Part shown: piece after piece, positions 1 through 10,182 of the stretch
Numbering within the stretch: position 1 is the stretch's first letter
How the letters are laid out: each line of letters begins with the position of its first letter
Notes under the pieces: model-generated
The model's database searches: none
Seen by the model: the letters and a program-made list of their open reading frames with translations, nothing else
What the model was told of the DNA's origin: nothing
Made by a program: the position numbers and the translations under genes
Source: Polynucleobacter sp. JS-Safj-400b-B2
Lineage (GTDB): Bacteria > Pseudomonadota > Gammaproteobacteria > Burkholderiales > Burkholderiaceae
Assembly: GCF_018881975.1 (NCBI RefSeq)
Contig: NZ_JACVPJ010000004.1
Coordinates: 62,001 to 126,000 of the forward strand
Direction of reading: 5' to 3'
DNA length: 64,000 nt

Positions 1-402
1 CGGAAACTCAATATCAGCTTTATCGATTTCATCAATTAGCAACACTGTAGGTTCATCGGCTTCAAAGGCTTGCCAAAGAACGCCCTTAACAATGTAGTTG
101 CGAATATCTTTTACTTTTTCATCGCCCAATTGCGAGTCGCGCAAGCGGCTGACAGCGTCATATTCATAAAGACCTTGTTGCGCTTTTGTGGTGGACTTGA
201 TGTGCCACTGCAATAGCGGCATGTTCAGCGCGGCCGCCACTTCCTCGGCAAGCATGGTCTTACCAGTACCTGGTTCGCCCTTAATGAGGAGCGGGCGTTG
301 TAGTGCAATTGCTGCATTGACTGCTAGCTTGAGATCGTCCGTAGCAACGTAGCTTTGGCTTCCATCGAAGCGGTTCTGAGGTGAAGAGGTGTGTTTGCTC
401 AT
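1..402 (-). CDS. MoxR-family AAA+ ATPase, partial (C-terminal part beyond window)
   Basis: The reverse strand reads from an ATG at 402-400 to the window edge, giving the first 134 residues of an AAA+ ATPase. Visible are the Walker A motif GEPGTGKT and the Walker B motif LLIDEID, spaced as in MoxR-type chaperone ATPases. These proteins usually work with a von Willebrand factor A-domain partner to insert cofactors or mature complexes; no partner is visible because the gene runs off the window. It is transcribed away from the cytochrome genes. Family assignment is good, but the specific role is unknown. Confidence 0.8.
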   Translation of the reverse strand, partial: MSKHTSSPQNRFDGSQSYVATDDLKLAVNAAIALQRPLLIKGEPGTGKTMLAEEVAAALNMPLLQWHIKSTTKAQQGLYEYDAVSRLRDSQLGDEKVKDIRNYIVKGVLWQAFEADEPTVLLIDEIDKADIEFP

Positions 403-563
403 TTTGCCGTCTATAAAGTACAGGGTTAAGCGTTCCAGTATAGGTAAATGAGGCAAATTTTTCAGTATTTATAGTGTTTTTGGCCTCTGAAATGGCGAGA
501 AGGGCATCTGTCCGCTATACTCTTGCCAATTGATCAAAATCAAACTCATTAATAATGATTTTT

Positions 564-929
564 ATGAAAAAACTCTCAATTCTTCCTCATTTAGCTGTTG
601 TCGCAACCTTCGCTTTTGCTGGTTCTGTTGCTCAGGCTGATGAAGTAAAAGGTAACGCCGCTGCTGGTAATGCCAAGGTTTGGCTATGTGTTGGCTGCCA
701 TTCCATTCCCGATTACCGTGCTGATTACCCTTTGGTTTACAAAGTGCCTATGTTGGGCGGCCAGAATGCTGCTTATGTCGCTACTGCTTTGTCTGAATAT
801 AAAAAAGGCGATCGTAAGCATCCAACGATGCGTGCCATTGCTGCTAGTTTGTCTGACCAAGATATGGCTGATATCGGCGAATACTATGCCGCGCAAACTG
901 CCAGCTCACCTAAAAACCCATTGAAGTGA
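564..929 (+). CDS. Small periplasmic cytochrome c (class I)
   Basis: A 121-residue protein with a Sec signal peptide (KKLS start, hydrophobic core, cut near AQA-DE) and one haem c site, CVGCH, at about residue 45. A Met-containing C-terminal part (PTMRAIA) probably supplies the sixth ligand. Size and layout match cytochrome c553/c4-half proteins that carry electrons in the periplasm. An in-frame ATG nine bases upstream (555) is possible; 564 is preferred because it gives a conventional signal peptide. A second cytochrome follows 31 bases later, so the pair is probably one operon. Confidence 0.85.
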   Translation: MKKLSILPHLAVVATFAFAGSVAQADEVKGNAAAGNAKVWLCVGCHSIPDYRADYPLVYKVPMLGGQNAAYVATALSEYKKGDRKHPTMRAIAASLSDQDMADIGEYYAAQTASSPKNPLK

Positions 930-960
930 TTCATTGATAAAGATACATAGAGATACTTTT

Positions 961-1314
961 ATGAAATTCGCACTAATTACAGCAGTTTTGCTCTCAAGCA
1001 TTGGTTTAGTAAACGTGGCAAATGCTGCTAGCGTCGATAAAGGCCAGGCATTGGTGGAGAAGGCTAACTGCGCTTCTTGTCATGGTGCAGGACTAAATGC
1101 CCCAATTTTGCCAGCGTACCCAAAGCTAGCTGGTCAGCATGCTGACTACCTCTATTACGCACTGAAGGCTTACAAAGTAGGTAACGGCAATCCTCAATAC
1201 GGTCGTATCAACGCCATCATGGCTTCACAAGTTCAAGTCTTTACTGATGCGGATTTACAAGATATTGCAGCTTATGTTGCTTCACTACCTGGTAACTTAG
1301 TCGTTAAAAAGTAA
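961..1314 (+). CDS. Small periplasmic cytochrome c (class I), second copy
   Basis: A 117-residue secreted protein with a signal peptide ending near ANA-AS and a single CASCH haem site. The region with NAIMASQ carries the likely axial Met. It resembles its upstream neighbour in length and plan (GQ.ADY, ALKAYK/ALSEYK), suggesting an old duplication or the two halves of a dihaem c4-like protein split into separate genes. The ATG at 961 is taken as the start; a TTG at 934 in the same frame would add a charged stretch before the signal peptide and is less likely. A strong terminator follows. Confidence 0.85.
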   Translation: MKFALITAVLLSSIGLVNVANAASVDKGQALVEKANCASCHGAGLNAPILPAYPKLAGQHADYLYYALKAYKVGNGNPQYGRINAIMASQVQVFTDADLQDIAAYVASLPGNLVVKK

Positions 1315-1336
1315 ACTTCCTTAGGCTGCTTACATC

Positions 1337-1372
1337 AAAGGCTTAGAAGAATCTTCTAAGCCTTTATTTTTT
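1337..1372 (+). terminator. Rho-independent terminator after cytochrome pair
   Basis: Twelve-base perfect stem AAAGGCTTAGAA / TTCTAAGCCTTT with a five-base loop, followed by ATTTTTT. It lies between the convergent cytochrome and gntR genes. The A-run on the 5' side may let it serve the reverse strand too. Confidence 0.9.
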
Positions 1373-1388
1373 ATAGGTTTTTCAATAT

Positions 1389-2027
1389 TTAACGAAGCGC
1401 CTCTAGACCTTGGGCAAGGTGTTTCCGCATAGTTGATTCAGCTGCTTGCTCATCTCGTTTTAACAGTGCCCTGAGTATTTCCCTGTGCTCAACTAGGGAG
1501 TTTTGCAGTCTTCCAGTACTTGTTAATGATTCTCTGCGATGTAATTTAAGGACCTTACGCAGGTCGGCAATGACGCCATTCATCCAGCGATTGCCTGCAA
1601 TTTCTTGTATTAATTCATGAAATTTGCCATTTATCTCAAAAAACTGCTCAATATCACGATCAGCAGCTGCTTTTTCCAGGCGATGGTGCAAGTGGTCCAA
1701 GAGGTTTAACTCAGCCTCTGTCGCCTTAATAGCGGCTTCTTTAGCTGCCTGTCCTTCCAAAAGTGAGAGGACAGTAAAGATTTGTTCCAGATCCTTCCTG
1801 GCAACCTCCGTTACATAAGCGCCCCGGCGCATCTTGATGGTGACAAGGCCTTCAGATGCCAAAACCTTAATGGCTTCACGCATAGGTGTGCGGCTAATGC
1901 CAAATTGATCGGCCAAGGATTGCTCATCAAGCCAGCTCCCGGGGGCTAGCTGTTTGCTAAATATCTGCTCCCGAAGTCTATCGGCAACATCCTCATATAG
2001 AGGTCTATTATTCAGTTTTGTATTCAT
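1389..2027 (-). CDS. GntR-family transcriptional regulator, FCD (FadR-like) subfamily
   Basis: A 212-residue regulator. The N-terminal winged helix (about residues 8-75) shows LADQFGISRTPMREAIK, the GntR recognition helix, and the wing ends RRGAYV. The remainder is an all-helical FCD ligand domain with the expected metal-site residues (FHELI, about residue 137, and EHREIL near 180). It diverges from the methylmalonyl-CoA mutase operon with a 94-base gap, so it is probably the operon's regulator, perhaps sensing a propionate-pathway metabolite. A near-perfect palindrome lies over its own start codon, pointing to autoregulation. The effector is not deducible. Confidence 0.88.
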   Translation of the reverse strand: MNTKLNNRPLYEDVADRLREQIFSKQLAPGSWLDEQSLADQFGISRTPMREAIKVLASEGLVTIKMRRGAYVTEVARKDLEQIFTVLSLLEGQAAKEAAIKATEAELNLLDHLHHRLEKAAADRDIEQFFEINGKFHELIQEIAGNRWMNGVIADLRKVLKLHRRESLTSTGRLQNSLVEHREILRALLKRDEQAAESTMRKHLAQGLEALR

Positions 2028-2038
2028 AATTATGAATA
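2021..2038. promoter_or_regulatory. 18-bp perfect palindrome, candidate GntR operator
   Basis: TATTCATAATTATGAATA reads the same on both strands and covers the gntR start codon (2025-2027). It sits in the divergent region between the regulator and the mutase operon, where an autoregulatory and pathway-controlling site is expected. Binding is inferred only from symmetry and position. Confidence 0.5.
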
Positions 2039-2121
2039 CATTATGTAGACAAATAAATAATTGTCAAGCAAAATGTAAGGACATTACGATGCAACGCAGC
2101 AAAAATTAACCAGGAGTTTTT

Positions 2122-4296
2122 GTGAGTTCTAAAGAAAATAATTCATGGCCATCATTTCCAAAAGCCAATCTGGAGGCTTGGAAAAAGTCGGCGCAAAAAT
2201 CTGCACCTAATGGTGACGTTGATGCCTTAGGTTGGCAAACACCAGATGGAATTCATTTAAAGGCGTTGTACACATCCTCAGATGTTGAGGGTCTTAATTA
2301 CACAAATACATTGCCTGGTTTTGAACCATTTGTTCGTGGTCCACAAGCCACTATGTATTCAGTGCGTCCATGGACTATTCGTCAGTACGCCGGCTTTTCC
2401 ACCGCAGAAGAATCTAATGCTTTTTATCGCAAAGCACTGGATGCAGGCGGTCAAGGTGTATCTGTTGCATTTGACTTAGCTACTCACCGTGGTTACGACT
2501 CAGATCATCCACGTGTTACAGGCGACGTTGGTAAGGCTGGCGTTGCAATCGATACTGTAGAAGATATGAAGATTTTGTTTGATGGCATTCCATTGGATAA
2601 GATATCTGTATCAATGACAATGAACGGTGCCGTATTGCCTGTGTTGGCTGGCTATATTGTTGCCGGTGAAGAGCAGGGCGTAAAGCAGGAGCAGCTATCA
2701 GGAACGATTCAGAATGACATTTTGAAAGAGTTCATGGTGCGTAATACCTATATTTACCCGCCAGAGCCCTCGATTCGTATTATTGGCGACATTATTGAGT
2801 ACACCGCCAAACATATGCCCAAGTTCAACTCGATTTCTATTTCGGGTTATCACATGCAAGAGGCAGGCGCCAACCAAGTATTGGAATTGGCTTTCACATT
2901 GGCTGACGGTAAAGAGTATGTAAAAACCGCGCTCGCAAAAGGACTTGATGTCGATGGTTTTGCAGGTCGCCTCTCTTTCTTCTTTGCAATTGGTATGAAC
3001 TTCTATCTTGAAGTTGCAAAGTTACGTGCTGCACGTTTGTTGTGGTGGCGCATCATGAAATCCTTTGAGCCTAAGAACCCAAAATCTCTGATGTTGCGTA
3101 CACACTGCCAAACATCTGGCTGGTCTTTGACTGAGCAAGACCCTTATAACAACGTCGTGAGAACAACAGTAGAAGCCATGGCAGCTGTATTTGGCGGTAC
3201 ACAATCATTGCACACCAATTCATTGGATGAGGCGATTGCCTTGCCTTCCGAGTTCTCAAGCCGGATTGCTCGTAATACTCAATTAATTTTGCAAGAAGAA
3301 ACGCATATTCCAAGTGTGATCGATCCATGGGCAGGCTCTTACATGATGGAGAGCCTTACTCAAGAGATGGCAGACAAAGCTTGGGAAATCATCCAAGAAG
3401 TAGAAGCCATGGGTGGTATGACAAAAGCAGTTGAAAGCGGTTGGGCTAAGCTCAAAATTGAAGCTGCAGCAGCTGAAAAGCAAGCCAAGATTGACTCTGG
3501 CTCTGATGTGATCGTGGGTGTTAATAAATACAAACTAGGAAAAGAAGATCTGGTTGACGTATTAATGATCGATAACGATAAGGTTCGCGAAGGTCAGGTT
3601 GCGCGTCTGAAAGATATTAAGGCCAGGCGTGATTCCAAAAAAGTAGAGGCTGCGTTAGAGGCATTAACCAAGGCTGCTGAAGATAACTCCGGTAACTTAT
3701 TGGAGTTGTCAGTAAACGCAATTCGTTTGCGTGCAACTGTAGGTGAAGTTTCTGATGCCTTAGAAAAAGTTTACGGGCGCCATCGCGCCGATACTCAAAA
3801 GGTGACTGGTGTGTATGCAGCTGCTTATGACTCAGCCGAAGGCTGGGCAAAACTCCAAACAGAAATTGCCGACTTTGCCAAAGACTTTGGACGTCGTCCA
3901 CGCGTCATGATTGCGAAGCTCGGCCAAGATGGTCATGACCGTGGTGCAAAAGTAGTGGCCACTGCTTTTGCCGACTTAGGGTTTGACGTGGATATTGGAC
4001 CGTTGTTTCAAACTCCTGAAGAGTGTGCTCGTCAAGCAATTGAGAACGACGTTCACGCATTAGGCGTTTCAACATTAGCGGCTGGTCATAAGACCTTGGT
4101 GCCAGCCATCATTGCTGAATTAAAGAAGCAAGGCTCAGATGACATCATCGTGTTCGTTGGTGGCGTCATTCCTAGGCAGGATTATGAATTCCTCTACGAA
4201 GCTGGTGTAAAAGGTATTTACGGTCCAGGCACTCCAATTCCGGCTTCGGCTAAGGATGTGCTTGAGCAAATTCGCAAGTCTGTGAAACCAGCTTAA
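2122..4296 (+). CDS. scpA: Methylmalonyl-CoA mutase (single-chain, B12-dependent)
   Basis: A 724-residue enzyme converting (R)-methylmalonyl-CoA to succinyl-CoA, the last step of propionyl-CoA assimilation. The N-terminal TIM barrel (about residues 30-560) binds the CoA ester; the C-terminal B12 domain (about 590-720) holds DGHDRG at 603-608, with H605 as the expected lower axial cobalt ligand. Length matches the homodimeric Sbm type rather than the two-subunit MutA/MutB type. The start is a GTG behind CAGGAG. It leads a five-gene operon with its GTPase chaperone and the carboxylase that makes its substrate, so the pathway is complete locally. Confidence 0.96.
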   Translation: MSSKENNSWPSFPKANLEAWKKSAQKSAPNGDVDALGWQTPDGIHLKALYTSSDVEGLNYTNTLPGFEPFVRGPQATMYSVRPWTIRQYAGFSTAEESNAFYRKALDAGGQGVSVAFDLATHRGYDSDHPRVTGDVGKAGVAIDTVEDMKILFDGIPLDKISVSMTMNGAVLPVLAGYIVAGEEQGVKQEQLSGTIQNDILKEFMVRNTYIYPPEPSIRIIGDIIEYTAKHMPKFNSISISGYHMQEAGANQVLELAFTLADGKEYVKTALAKGLDVDGFAGRLSFFFAIGMNFYLEVAKLRAARLLWWRIMKSFEPKNPKSLMLRTHCQTSGWSLTEQDPYNNVVRTTVEAMAAVFGGTQSLHTNSLDEAIALPSEFSSRIARNTQLILQEETHIPSVIDPWAGSYMMESLTQEMADKAWEIIQEVEAMGGMTKAVESGWAKLKIEAAAAEKQAKIDSGSDVIVGVNKYKLGKEDLVDVLMIDNDKVREGQVARLKDIKARRDSKKVEAALEALTKAAEDNSGNLLELSVNAIRLRATVGEVSDALEKVYGRHRADTQKVTGVYAAAYDSAEGWAKLQTEIADFAKDFGRRPRVMIAKLGQDGHDRGAKVVATAFADLGFDVDIGPLFQTPEECARQAIENDVHALGVSTLAAGHKTLVPAIIAELKKQGSDDIIVFVGGVIPRQDYEFLYEAGVKGIYGPGTPIPASAKDVLEQIRKSVKPA

Positions 4297-4310
4297 TACG
4301 GATCATAGGC

Positions 4311-5336
4311 ATGCTTGAAGCTGCTGATCAGGTTCTGGTGAATGATCTCACTGGTGCGCCTTCGCTTAAACAGCGACGCGCATTGGCAAAGATCATTACC
4401 TTACTTGAATCGACTCGACTAGATCACCGTCATCGTGCAGATGATGTACTCAATACTTTATTGCCCAAAACAGGCAAATCATTTCGTTTAGGAATTTCAG
4501 GGGTGCCTGGAGTTGGTAAATCAACCCTGATTGAAACTCTAGGCCTTTATCTAATCGAAAAAGGTCATCGAGTTGCCGTATTGGCGATTGATCCTTCTTC
4601 AAGTATCTCTGGTGGCTCCATTCTGGGTGATAAGACTCGCATGGAGCGCTTATCTGTTCTTGAAAATGCCTTTATTCGCCCCAGCCCATCGTCTTGCACG
4701 CTAGGCGGAGTAGCAGAGAAGACGCGTGAAGCCATGTTGGTTGCAGAGGCTGCTGGCTTTGACGTCATTATTGTTGAGACGGTCGGTGTGGGGCAGAGTG
4801 AAATCGCAGTTGCTGGTATGACAGATATGTTCCTGTTGTTGCAGCTGCCAAATGCTGGCGATGATCTGCAGGCAATTAAAAAAGGTGTGATGGAAATTGC
4901 CGATTTAATTGTGATCAATAAAGTAGATATTGATCCTGATGCCGCTATGCGTGCTCAATTATTCATTACGAGTTCATTACGTCTATTGGGCTTTCAGGGC
5001 AACCCTGATCATGTCTCCCATATCAAAGAGGTATGGCATCCCCAAGTCATGGGCTTAAGCGCTTTAGAGGGTAAAGGTGTCCCAGAGATGTGGGATAAGG
5101 TTTCTCATTTTGCATCACTTCAGAAAGCCAATGGGAGATTTGATTCTCGTCGCAAAGAACAGGCTGGAGCATGGATGTGGGATCGCATTGATGCCGGATT
5201 AAAAAATGCATTTCGTAGCAATGTGGCAGTGCAAGAACTTCTACCAAGTTTGAGCGCCCAAGTAAACCAAGGAACCATGGCAGCTTCAGTAGCAGCAAGA
5301 CGATTACTGGAAGCCATGGGGCATGAATTTTTCTAA
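4311..5336 (+). CDS. meaB: MeaB/ArgK-type GTPase, methylmalonyl-CoA mutase chaperone
   Basis: A 341-residue G3E-family GTPase. Walker A GVPGVGKS is at residues 64-71; further on come ETVGVGQSE (switch region) and NKVD (guanine specificity). The C-terminal part forms the dimerisation arm typical of MeaB. It gates cofactor loading and protects methylmalonyl-CoA mutase from inactivation. It begins 14 bases after the mutase gene, the usual pairing, which rules out the older name lysine/arginine/ornithine kinase. Confidence 0.93.
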   Translation: MLEAADQVLVNDLTGAPSLKQRRALAKIITLLESTRLDHRHRADDVLNTLLPKTGKSFRLGISGVPGVGKSTLIETLGLYLIEKGHRVAVLAIDPSSSISGGSILGDKTRMERLSVLENAFIRPSPSSCTLGGVAEKTREAMLVAEAAGFDVIIVETVGVGQSEIAVAGMTDMFLLLQLPNAGDDLQAIKKGVMEIADLIVINKVDIDPDAAMRAQLFITSSLRLLGFQGNPDHVSHIKEVWHPQVMGLSALEGKGVPEMWDKVSHFASLQKANGRFDSRRKEQAGAWMWDRIDAGLKNAFRSNVAVQELLPSLSAQVNQGTMAASVAARRLLEAMGHEFF

Positions 5337-5346
5337 GGAGTAAGAA

Positions 5347-6879
5347 ATGAAGGACATCATTGAGCAACTGGAAGCCAAGCGTGAGCTCGCCCGATTGGGT
5401 GGCGGGCAAAAACGTATTCAAGCTCAGCATGCTAAAGGCAAATTAACTGCTCGTGAGCGAATTGAGCTCTTGCTGGATGCTGGCACCTTCGAAGAGTGGG
5501 ATATGTTTGTTGAGCATCGCTGTCATGACTTTGGCATGGCTGATCAAACTGTTCCTGGCGATGGCGTTGTTACCGGCTACGGAATGATTAACGGCCGCTT
5601 AGTGTTTGTGTTCTCACAAGACTTCACTGTTTTAGGTGGCTCCTTGTCAGAAGCTCATGCAGAAAAGATTTGCAAGATCATGGACCAAGCACTCAAAGTA
5701 GGCGCTCCTGTAATTGGTTTAAATGATTCTGGCGGCGCCCGTATTCAAGAGGGCGTTGCATCTCTTGGTGGTTATGCAGAGATATTCCAGCGCAATGTCA
5801 CTGCATCCGGTGTAATCCCCCAAATCTCATTGATCATGGGTCCCTCAGCTGGTGGTGCGGTTTACTCCCCAGCATTAACGGATTTCATCTTTATGGTCAA
5901 AGACAGTTCTTATATGTTTGTGACTGGTCCTGAAGTCGTTAAGACCGTAACCCATGAGGATGTAACTGCTGAAGAATTGGGCGGTGCAGTAACTCACTCA
6001 ACCGTGTCCGGTGTATGTGATCTGGCTTTTGATAACGATGTTGATGCGATCATGATGTTGCGTCGTTTCTTTAACTACTTGCCCCTCTCTAATCGTGAAA
6101 AACCACCTTTGATCAAGGGTGCGAATCGTACTGAAGAGCCGGATTTTTCTTTGGATACATTGGTCCCATCCAACCCAAATCAACCCTACGATATGAAAGA
6201 GTTGATTGAGAAGATCGTAGATGACGGCGAGTTCTTTGAGTTACAGCCTGACTATGCAAAGAACATTGTGATTGGCTTTGCTCGTATCGAAGGTCGCTCT
6301 ATTGGTATTGTTGCCAATCAACCTTTAATTCTAGCTGGCTGTTTAGATATCAAGGCATCCATTAAAGCAGCGCGCTTTGTACGCTTTTGTGACGCCTTTA
6401 ATATTCCTGTAGTGACCCTAGTGGATGTTCCTGGCTTTATGCCTGGCACCGCCCAAGAATACGGCGGAATCATTAAGCATGGCGCTAAATTACTTTATGC
6501 ATACGCAGATTGCACTGTACCTAAGGTGACATTGATTACCCGTAAGGCCTATGGTGGCGCTTATGATGTGATGGCTTCCAAGCATTTACGAGGCGACGTG
6601 AACTTTGCGTGGCCTTCAGCAGAAATTGCTGTGATGGGTCCTAAAGGTGCTGTAGAAATTATCTTCCGTGAAGAAAAGTCAGATCCACAAAAGATTACGG
6701 CACGTGAAGCCGAATATAAGTCTAAGTTCGCCAACCCCTTTGTAGCAGGGCGTCGCGGCTATATTGATGACGTCATTCTCCCGCATGAAACCCGTAAGCG
6801 TATTGCTCGTTCACTGGCAATGCTCAAAGATAAAGATTTGAAGAATCCTGCGCGTAAACACGGCAACATTCCTCTGTAA
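5347..6879 (+). CDS. pccB: Propionyl-CoA carboxylase, carboxyltransferase (beta) subunit
   Basis: A 510-residue carboxyltransferase with tandem crotonase-type folds. The N-terminal half has the oxyanion region GGARIQEG and [14 protein letters not shown]; the C-terminal half has [11 protein letters not shown] and the final ARKHGNIPL typical of PccB. It transfers the carboxyl group from biotin to propionyl-CoA. The gene starts 10 bases after meaB behind AAGGAG and is followed after 14 bases by the biotin-carrying subunit. Acyl-CoA preference is inferred from operon context. Confidence 0.94.
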   Translation: MKDIIEQLEAKRELARLGGGQKRIQAQHAKGKLTARERIELLLDAGTFEEWDMFVEHRCHDFGMADQTVPGDGVVTGYGMINGRLVFVFSQDFTVLGGSLSEAHAEKICKIMDQALKVGAPVIGLNDSGGARIQEGVASLGGYAEIFQRNVTASGVIPQISLIMGPSAGGAVYSPALTDFIFMVKDSSYMFVTGPEVVKTVTHEDVTAEELGGAVTHSTVSGVCDLAFDNDVDAIMMLRRFFNYLPLSNREKPPLIKGANRTEEPDFSLDTLVPSNPNQPYDMKELIEKIVDDGEFFELQPDYAKNIVIGFARIEGRSIGIVANQPLILAGCLDIKASIKAARFVRFCDAFNIPVVTLVDVPGFMPGTAQEYGGIIKHGAKLLYAYADCTVPKVTLITRKAYGGAYDVMASKHLRGDVNFAWPSAEIAVMGPKGAVEIIFREEKSDPQKITAREAEYKSKFANPFVAGRRGYIDDVILPHETRKRIARSLAMLKDKDLKNPARKHGNIPL

Positions 6880-6893
6880 GGCGCTGACAAATT

Positions 6894-8930
6894 ATGACTA
6901 CGAAAATGTTTAAGAAAATTTTGATTGCTAACCGCGGTGAGATTGCTTGCCGTGTAATGATGACCGCTAAAAAAATGGGCATCAAAACTGTAGCTGTATA
7001 TTCTGAAGTCGATAAAGAGGCGCGTCACGTGCAACTGGCCGATGAAGCAGTTTGCATTGGACCGGCACCTTCACGGGAATCTTATTTGGTGATGGATCGA
7101 ATTATTCAGGCCTGTAAGGAAACCGGTGCGGAAGCAGTTCACCCTGGCTATGGCTTTCTATCTGAGAACGAGCAGTTTGCTAAACGCTGTGAGGATGAGG
7201 GCATTGTTTTTATTGGTCCTAAGCATCAATCTATCGCCGCAATGGGCGACAAGATTGCCTCTAAGAAGCTTGCCTTAGAAGCTAAAGTCAACACCATTCC
7301 TGGTTATAACGAGGCGATTGATACTACTGAAGAAGCGGTCAAGATTGCCCAGGGTATTGGTTACCCCGTCATGATTAAGGCATCTGCAGGCGGTGGCGGC
7401 AAAGGTTTGCGTGTTGCATTTAATGACAAAGAAGCAACTGAAGGTTTTGCTGCTTGTAAGACCGAGGCAATGAATAGCTTTGGTGATGACCGAATCTTTA
7501 TTGAGAAGTTTGTTGAAGGCCCACGCCATATTGAGATTCAGGTGCTGGGCGATTCGTATGGCAACGTGGTTTACCTTAATGAGCGCGATTGCTCGATTCA
7601 GCGTCGTCATCAAAAAGTCATTGAAGAAGCGCCATCACCATTTATCGTTTCTGCAATCCGTAAAGCCATGGGCGAACAAGCGGTTGCTTTAGCTAAGGCT
7701 GTGAACTATCAATCTGCCGGTACGGTTGAGTTTGTTGTTGGAAAAGATAAGTCTTTCTATTTCTTGGAAATGAATACCCGCTTGCAAGTTGAGCATCCAG
7801 TGACAGAAAGCATTACTGGCCTTGACCTAGTTGAGCAAATGATTCGTGTTGCTGCTGGCGAAAAATTGGCATTTAAACAAGAAGATGTGAAGCTAGATGG
7901 CTGGTCAATGGAATGCCGTATTAATGCGGACGACCCATTTAGAAACTTCTTGCCTTCGACCGGCCGCCTCGTGAAATACCGTCCTCCAGAGTCTATTAAC
8001 GGCGTTCGCGTTGATACCGGCGTGTACGAGGGCGGCGAGATTCCGATGTATTACGACTCAATGATTGCCAAGTTGATTGTGCACGGCAAGGATCGCACTG
8101 AAGCCATTGAAAAAATGCGTGCCGCTTTGAATGATTTTGTGATTCGCGGAATTCATTCGAATATTCCATTTCAGGCAGCGTTATTGCAGCATCCACGCTT
8201 TGTGAATGGAGACTTTACTACTGGATTTATCGCCGAGGAATATCCAGAGGGCTTTAAAAAGGATTCCGTACAACCAGCCGATCCTAAGCGTTTGGCCGCC
8301 TTAGCCGCATTTATGCGCTATCGCTACCTTCAGCATATTCAAATGATTGATGGTCAATTGGCTGGCCATGAAATGATCATTGGCAAAAAGTTTGTTGTCG
8401 TTACTGGCAAAAAAACTGGCTCGATGGATGATCCTTATGAGGTTCCTATTCGGGTTGAGATCAAAGATGGTATTTATTCTATCTATATTGATGAAGCGGA
8501 TGGCGTAAGTCGTTATGACATCGTGAGCGATTGGCGTCCAGGGCAAATTTGTCTACATGCCACCATTAATGGTACCCATAAAATCACTGCACAAGTTGAG
8601 CGTCGTGGCGTCAGGTATGCATTAATTCTCGATGGCGTGCATTTTGAGTGCATGGTTCTAAGCCCTTTGGGCGCTGAGCTACAGCGTCGCATGCCTGTTA
8701 AGCTGCCGCCAGATACTTCTAAATTAGTCATGTCTCCAATGCCTGGTCTTTTGACGAAGATTGCCGTTAAGGTTGGCGAGGCAGTTACCGCTGGCCAAAA
8801 ACTGGCTTCGATTGAAGCCATGAAAATGGAAAATACGCTATCTGCAATGCAAGATGGTGTCGTTGCTGAAATCTGCGCAAAAGAGGGTGATAGTTTGGCG
8901 GTAGACCAATTGATCATTCGCTTTGAGTAA
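6894..8930 (+). CDS. pccA: Propionyl-CoA carboxylase, biotin carboxylase/biotin carrier (alpha) subunit
   Basis: A 678-residue chain with biotin carboxylase domain (about 1-450): ATP-grasp glycine loop GGGGKGLR near 165 and EMNTRLQVEHPVTE near 292. A BT linker domain follows, and the C-terminal biotinyl domain carries EAMKMEN with the biotinylated K644. It carboxylates biotin with ATP and bicarbonate and delivers it to PccB. The two methionines at the start (6894 and 6903) make the exact N-terminus uncertain by three residues. Confidence 0.94.
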   Translation: MTTKMFKKILIANRGEIACRVMMTAKKMGIKTVAVYSEVDKEARHVQLADEAVCIGPAPSRESYLVMDRIIQACKETGAEAVHPGYGFLSENEQFAKRCEDEGIVFIGPKHQSIAAMGDKIASKKLALEAKVNTIPGYNEAIDTTEEAVKIAQGIGYPVMIKASAGGGGKGLRVAFNDKEATEGFAACKTEAMNSFGDDRIFIEKFVEGPRHIEIQVLGDSYGNVVYLNERDCSIQRRHQKVIEEAPSPFIVSAIRKAMGEQAVALAKAVNYQSAGTVEFVVGKDKSFYFLEMNTRLQVEHPVTESITGLDLVEQMIRVAAGEKLAFKQEDVKLDGWSMECRINADDPFRNFLPSTGRLVKYRPPESINGVRVDTGVYEGGEIPMYYDSMIAKLIVHGKDRTEAIEKMRAALNDFVIRGIHSNIPFQAALLQHPRFVNGDFTTGFIAEEYPEGFKKDSVQPADPKRLAALAAFMRYRYLQHIQMIDGQLAGHEMIIGKKFVVVTGKKTGSMDDPYEVPIRVEIKDGIYSIYIDEADGVSRYDIVSDWRPGQICLHATINGTHKITAQVERRGVRYALILDGVHFECMVLSPLGAELQRRMPVKLPPDTSKLVMSPMPGLLTKIAVKVGEAVTAGQKLASIEAMKMENTLSAMQDGVVAEICAKEGDSLAVDQLIIRFE

Positions 8931-8956
8931 TCCAGTTGTAAAAAGGATTGATAACT

Positions 8957-9424
8957 ATGAGTACTAAGCCATTCAAAATTTTAGGTATCCAACAAATTGC
9001 TATTGGTGGAGAAAATAAAGATCGACTCAAAAAGTTGTGGGTTGATATGCTTGGATTCGAATACAAAAGCACTTTTGTCTCAGAGCGCGAAAATGTTGAT
9101 GAGGATATTTGCGCTATTGGCTCTGGTGCGCACGAGATTGAAGTTGATCTGATGCAGCCTTTTGACATTGAAAAGAAGCCAGCCGTTCATCAGACACCAC
9201 TTAACCATATTGGCTTATGGGTGGATGACTTACCAAAAGCTGTCGAATGGCTCACTGCAAATGGCCTGCGTTTTGCTCCTGGGGGCATCCGTAAGGGCGC
9301 TGCCGGTTATGACATTACCTTCGTACACCCCAAGGGAAATGATGAGTTTCCAGTGAGCGGTGAGGGGGTATTGATTGAGTTGGTTCAGGCTCCTTCTGAA
9401 GTCATTGCTGGATTAAGTTCATAA
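8957..9424 (+). CDS. VOC-family protein in methylmalonyl-CoA epimerase position
   Basis: A 155-residue glyoxalase/VOC protein with two beta-alpha-beta-beta-beta modules. Its place after pccA suggests methylmalonyl-CoA epimerase, linking the carboxylase product (S) to the mutase substrate (R). However, the first metal-ligand position, usually His in a DHIGIAV-like strand, reads QQIAIGG. The later HIGLWV His and the LIELVQ Glu are present. So it is either an epimerase with an altered ligand or another VOC enzyme. The ATG at 8957 behind AAAAGGA is chosen over a TTG nine bases upstream. Confidence 0.75.
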   Translation: MSTKPFKILGIQQIAIGGENKDRLKKLWVDMLGFEYKSTFVSERENVDEDICAIGSGAHEIEVDLMQPFDIEKKPAVHQTPLNHIGLWVDDLPKAVEWLTANGLRFAPGGIRKGAAGYDITFVHPKGNDEFPVSGEGVLIELVQAPSEVIAGLSS

Positions 9425-9477
9425 TTTGCGTTATTGATTAGTCAATTCACTAAGAAAATAACCAAATAAGGCTTAAT

Positions 9478-10182
9478 GTGGCAAATCTATTGGCCATCGA
9501 CACCTCCTCGGCCTGGTGTTCGGTGTCTTTATCTTTAGGTGATCAAGCGCCTGAGCTAAGACATGAAGCAGTCTCAGCTGGCGCTAGCCAACTTCTTCTT
9601 CCCTGGGTAGAGTCACTTTTAACTAATGCCAATATTACTTTAAAAGACTTAGATGCCATTGCCGTTGGAATTGGACCTGGTGCGTTTACCGGTGTAAGGC
9701 TAGGCGTAGCAGCAGTCCAAGGTTTAGCCATATCAAATAATCTGCCGGTAATTCCTGTGTGTAGCCTTGACGCAATAGCGGCTCAATTAATTGACACCAG
9801 TACCTTTAAAAAAACCAATCCCCCATATTTTGTTATTGCTATTGATGCGCGGATGGAAGAGGTCTACTGGGCCAAATACCAAACCCAGACAAATCTTTTA
9901 CCTAAACGCATTAGTGATATCCAGCTCACTAAGCCCGAGAATATTGATCTCGTGGATATTGGGCTATTAGCTGGCAGTGCTATTAATGCTTTCGGCGAGC
10001 GTTTACCAGCCTTTCAGGGAGTCTTGGATTCAGAGATCTCCATATCTGCATTAGGAATCTTGGCTTGTGCAAAGCAATCGTTTAAAGGGGGATTCCATCA
10101 CGATGTTCGGCAACTTGAGCCTATGTATGTACGAAATAAAGTCGCATTAACTACTGCTGAACGTGAAGAGGCATTCAAGTAA
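9478..10182 (+). CDS. tsaB: TsaB, tRNA threonylcarbamoyladenosine partner protein
   Basis: A 234-residue ASKHA-fold protein with LAIDTSSAWCSVSLS at the N-terminus and GIGPGAFTGVRLGVAA at about residue 63. It is the non-catalytic partner that, with TsaD and TsaE, makes t6A37 in tRNAs reading ANN codons. The start is GTG behind AATAAGG. The stop overlaps the rimI start (TAATG), giving translational coupling, as in many proteobacteria. Confidence 0.92.
   Translation: MANLLAIDTSSAWCSVSLSLGDQAPELRHEAVSAGASQLLLPWVESLLTNANITLKDLDAIAVGIGPGAFTGVRLGVAAVQGLAISNNLPVIPVCSLDAIAAQLIDTSTFKKTNPPYFVIAIDARMEEVYWAKYQTQTNLLPKRISDIQLTKPENIDLVDIGLLAGSAINAFGERLPAFQGVLDSEISISALGILACAKQSFKGGFHHDVRQLEPMYVRNKVALTTAEREEAFK

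Noticed and set aside
1624..1818. Open frame antisense to gntR
   Set aside because: It lies inside a well-supported regulator, with no ribosome site or known motif; typical shadow frame.
4311..5336. Lysine/arginine/ornithine transport kinase ArgK
   Set aside because: Position beside methylmalonyl-CoA mutase and G3E GTPase motifs fit MeaB.
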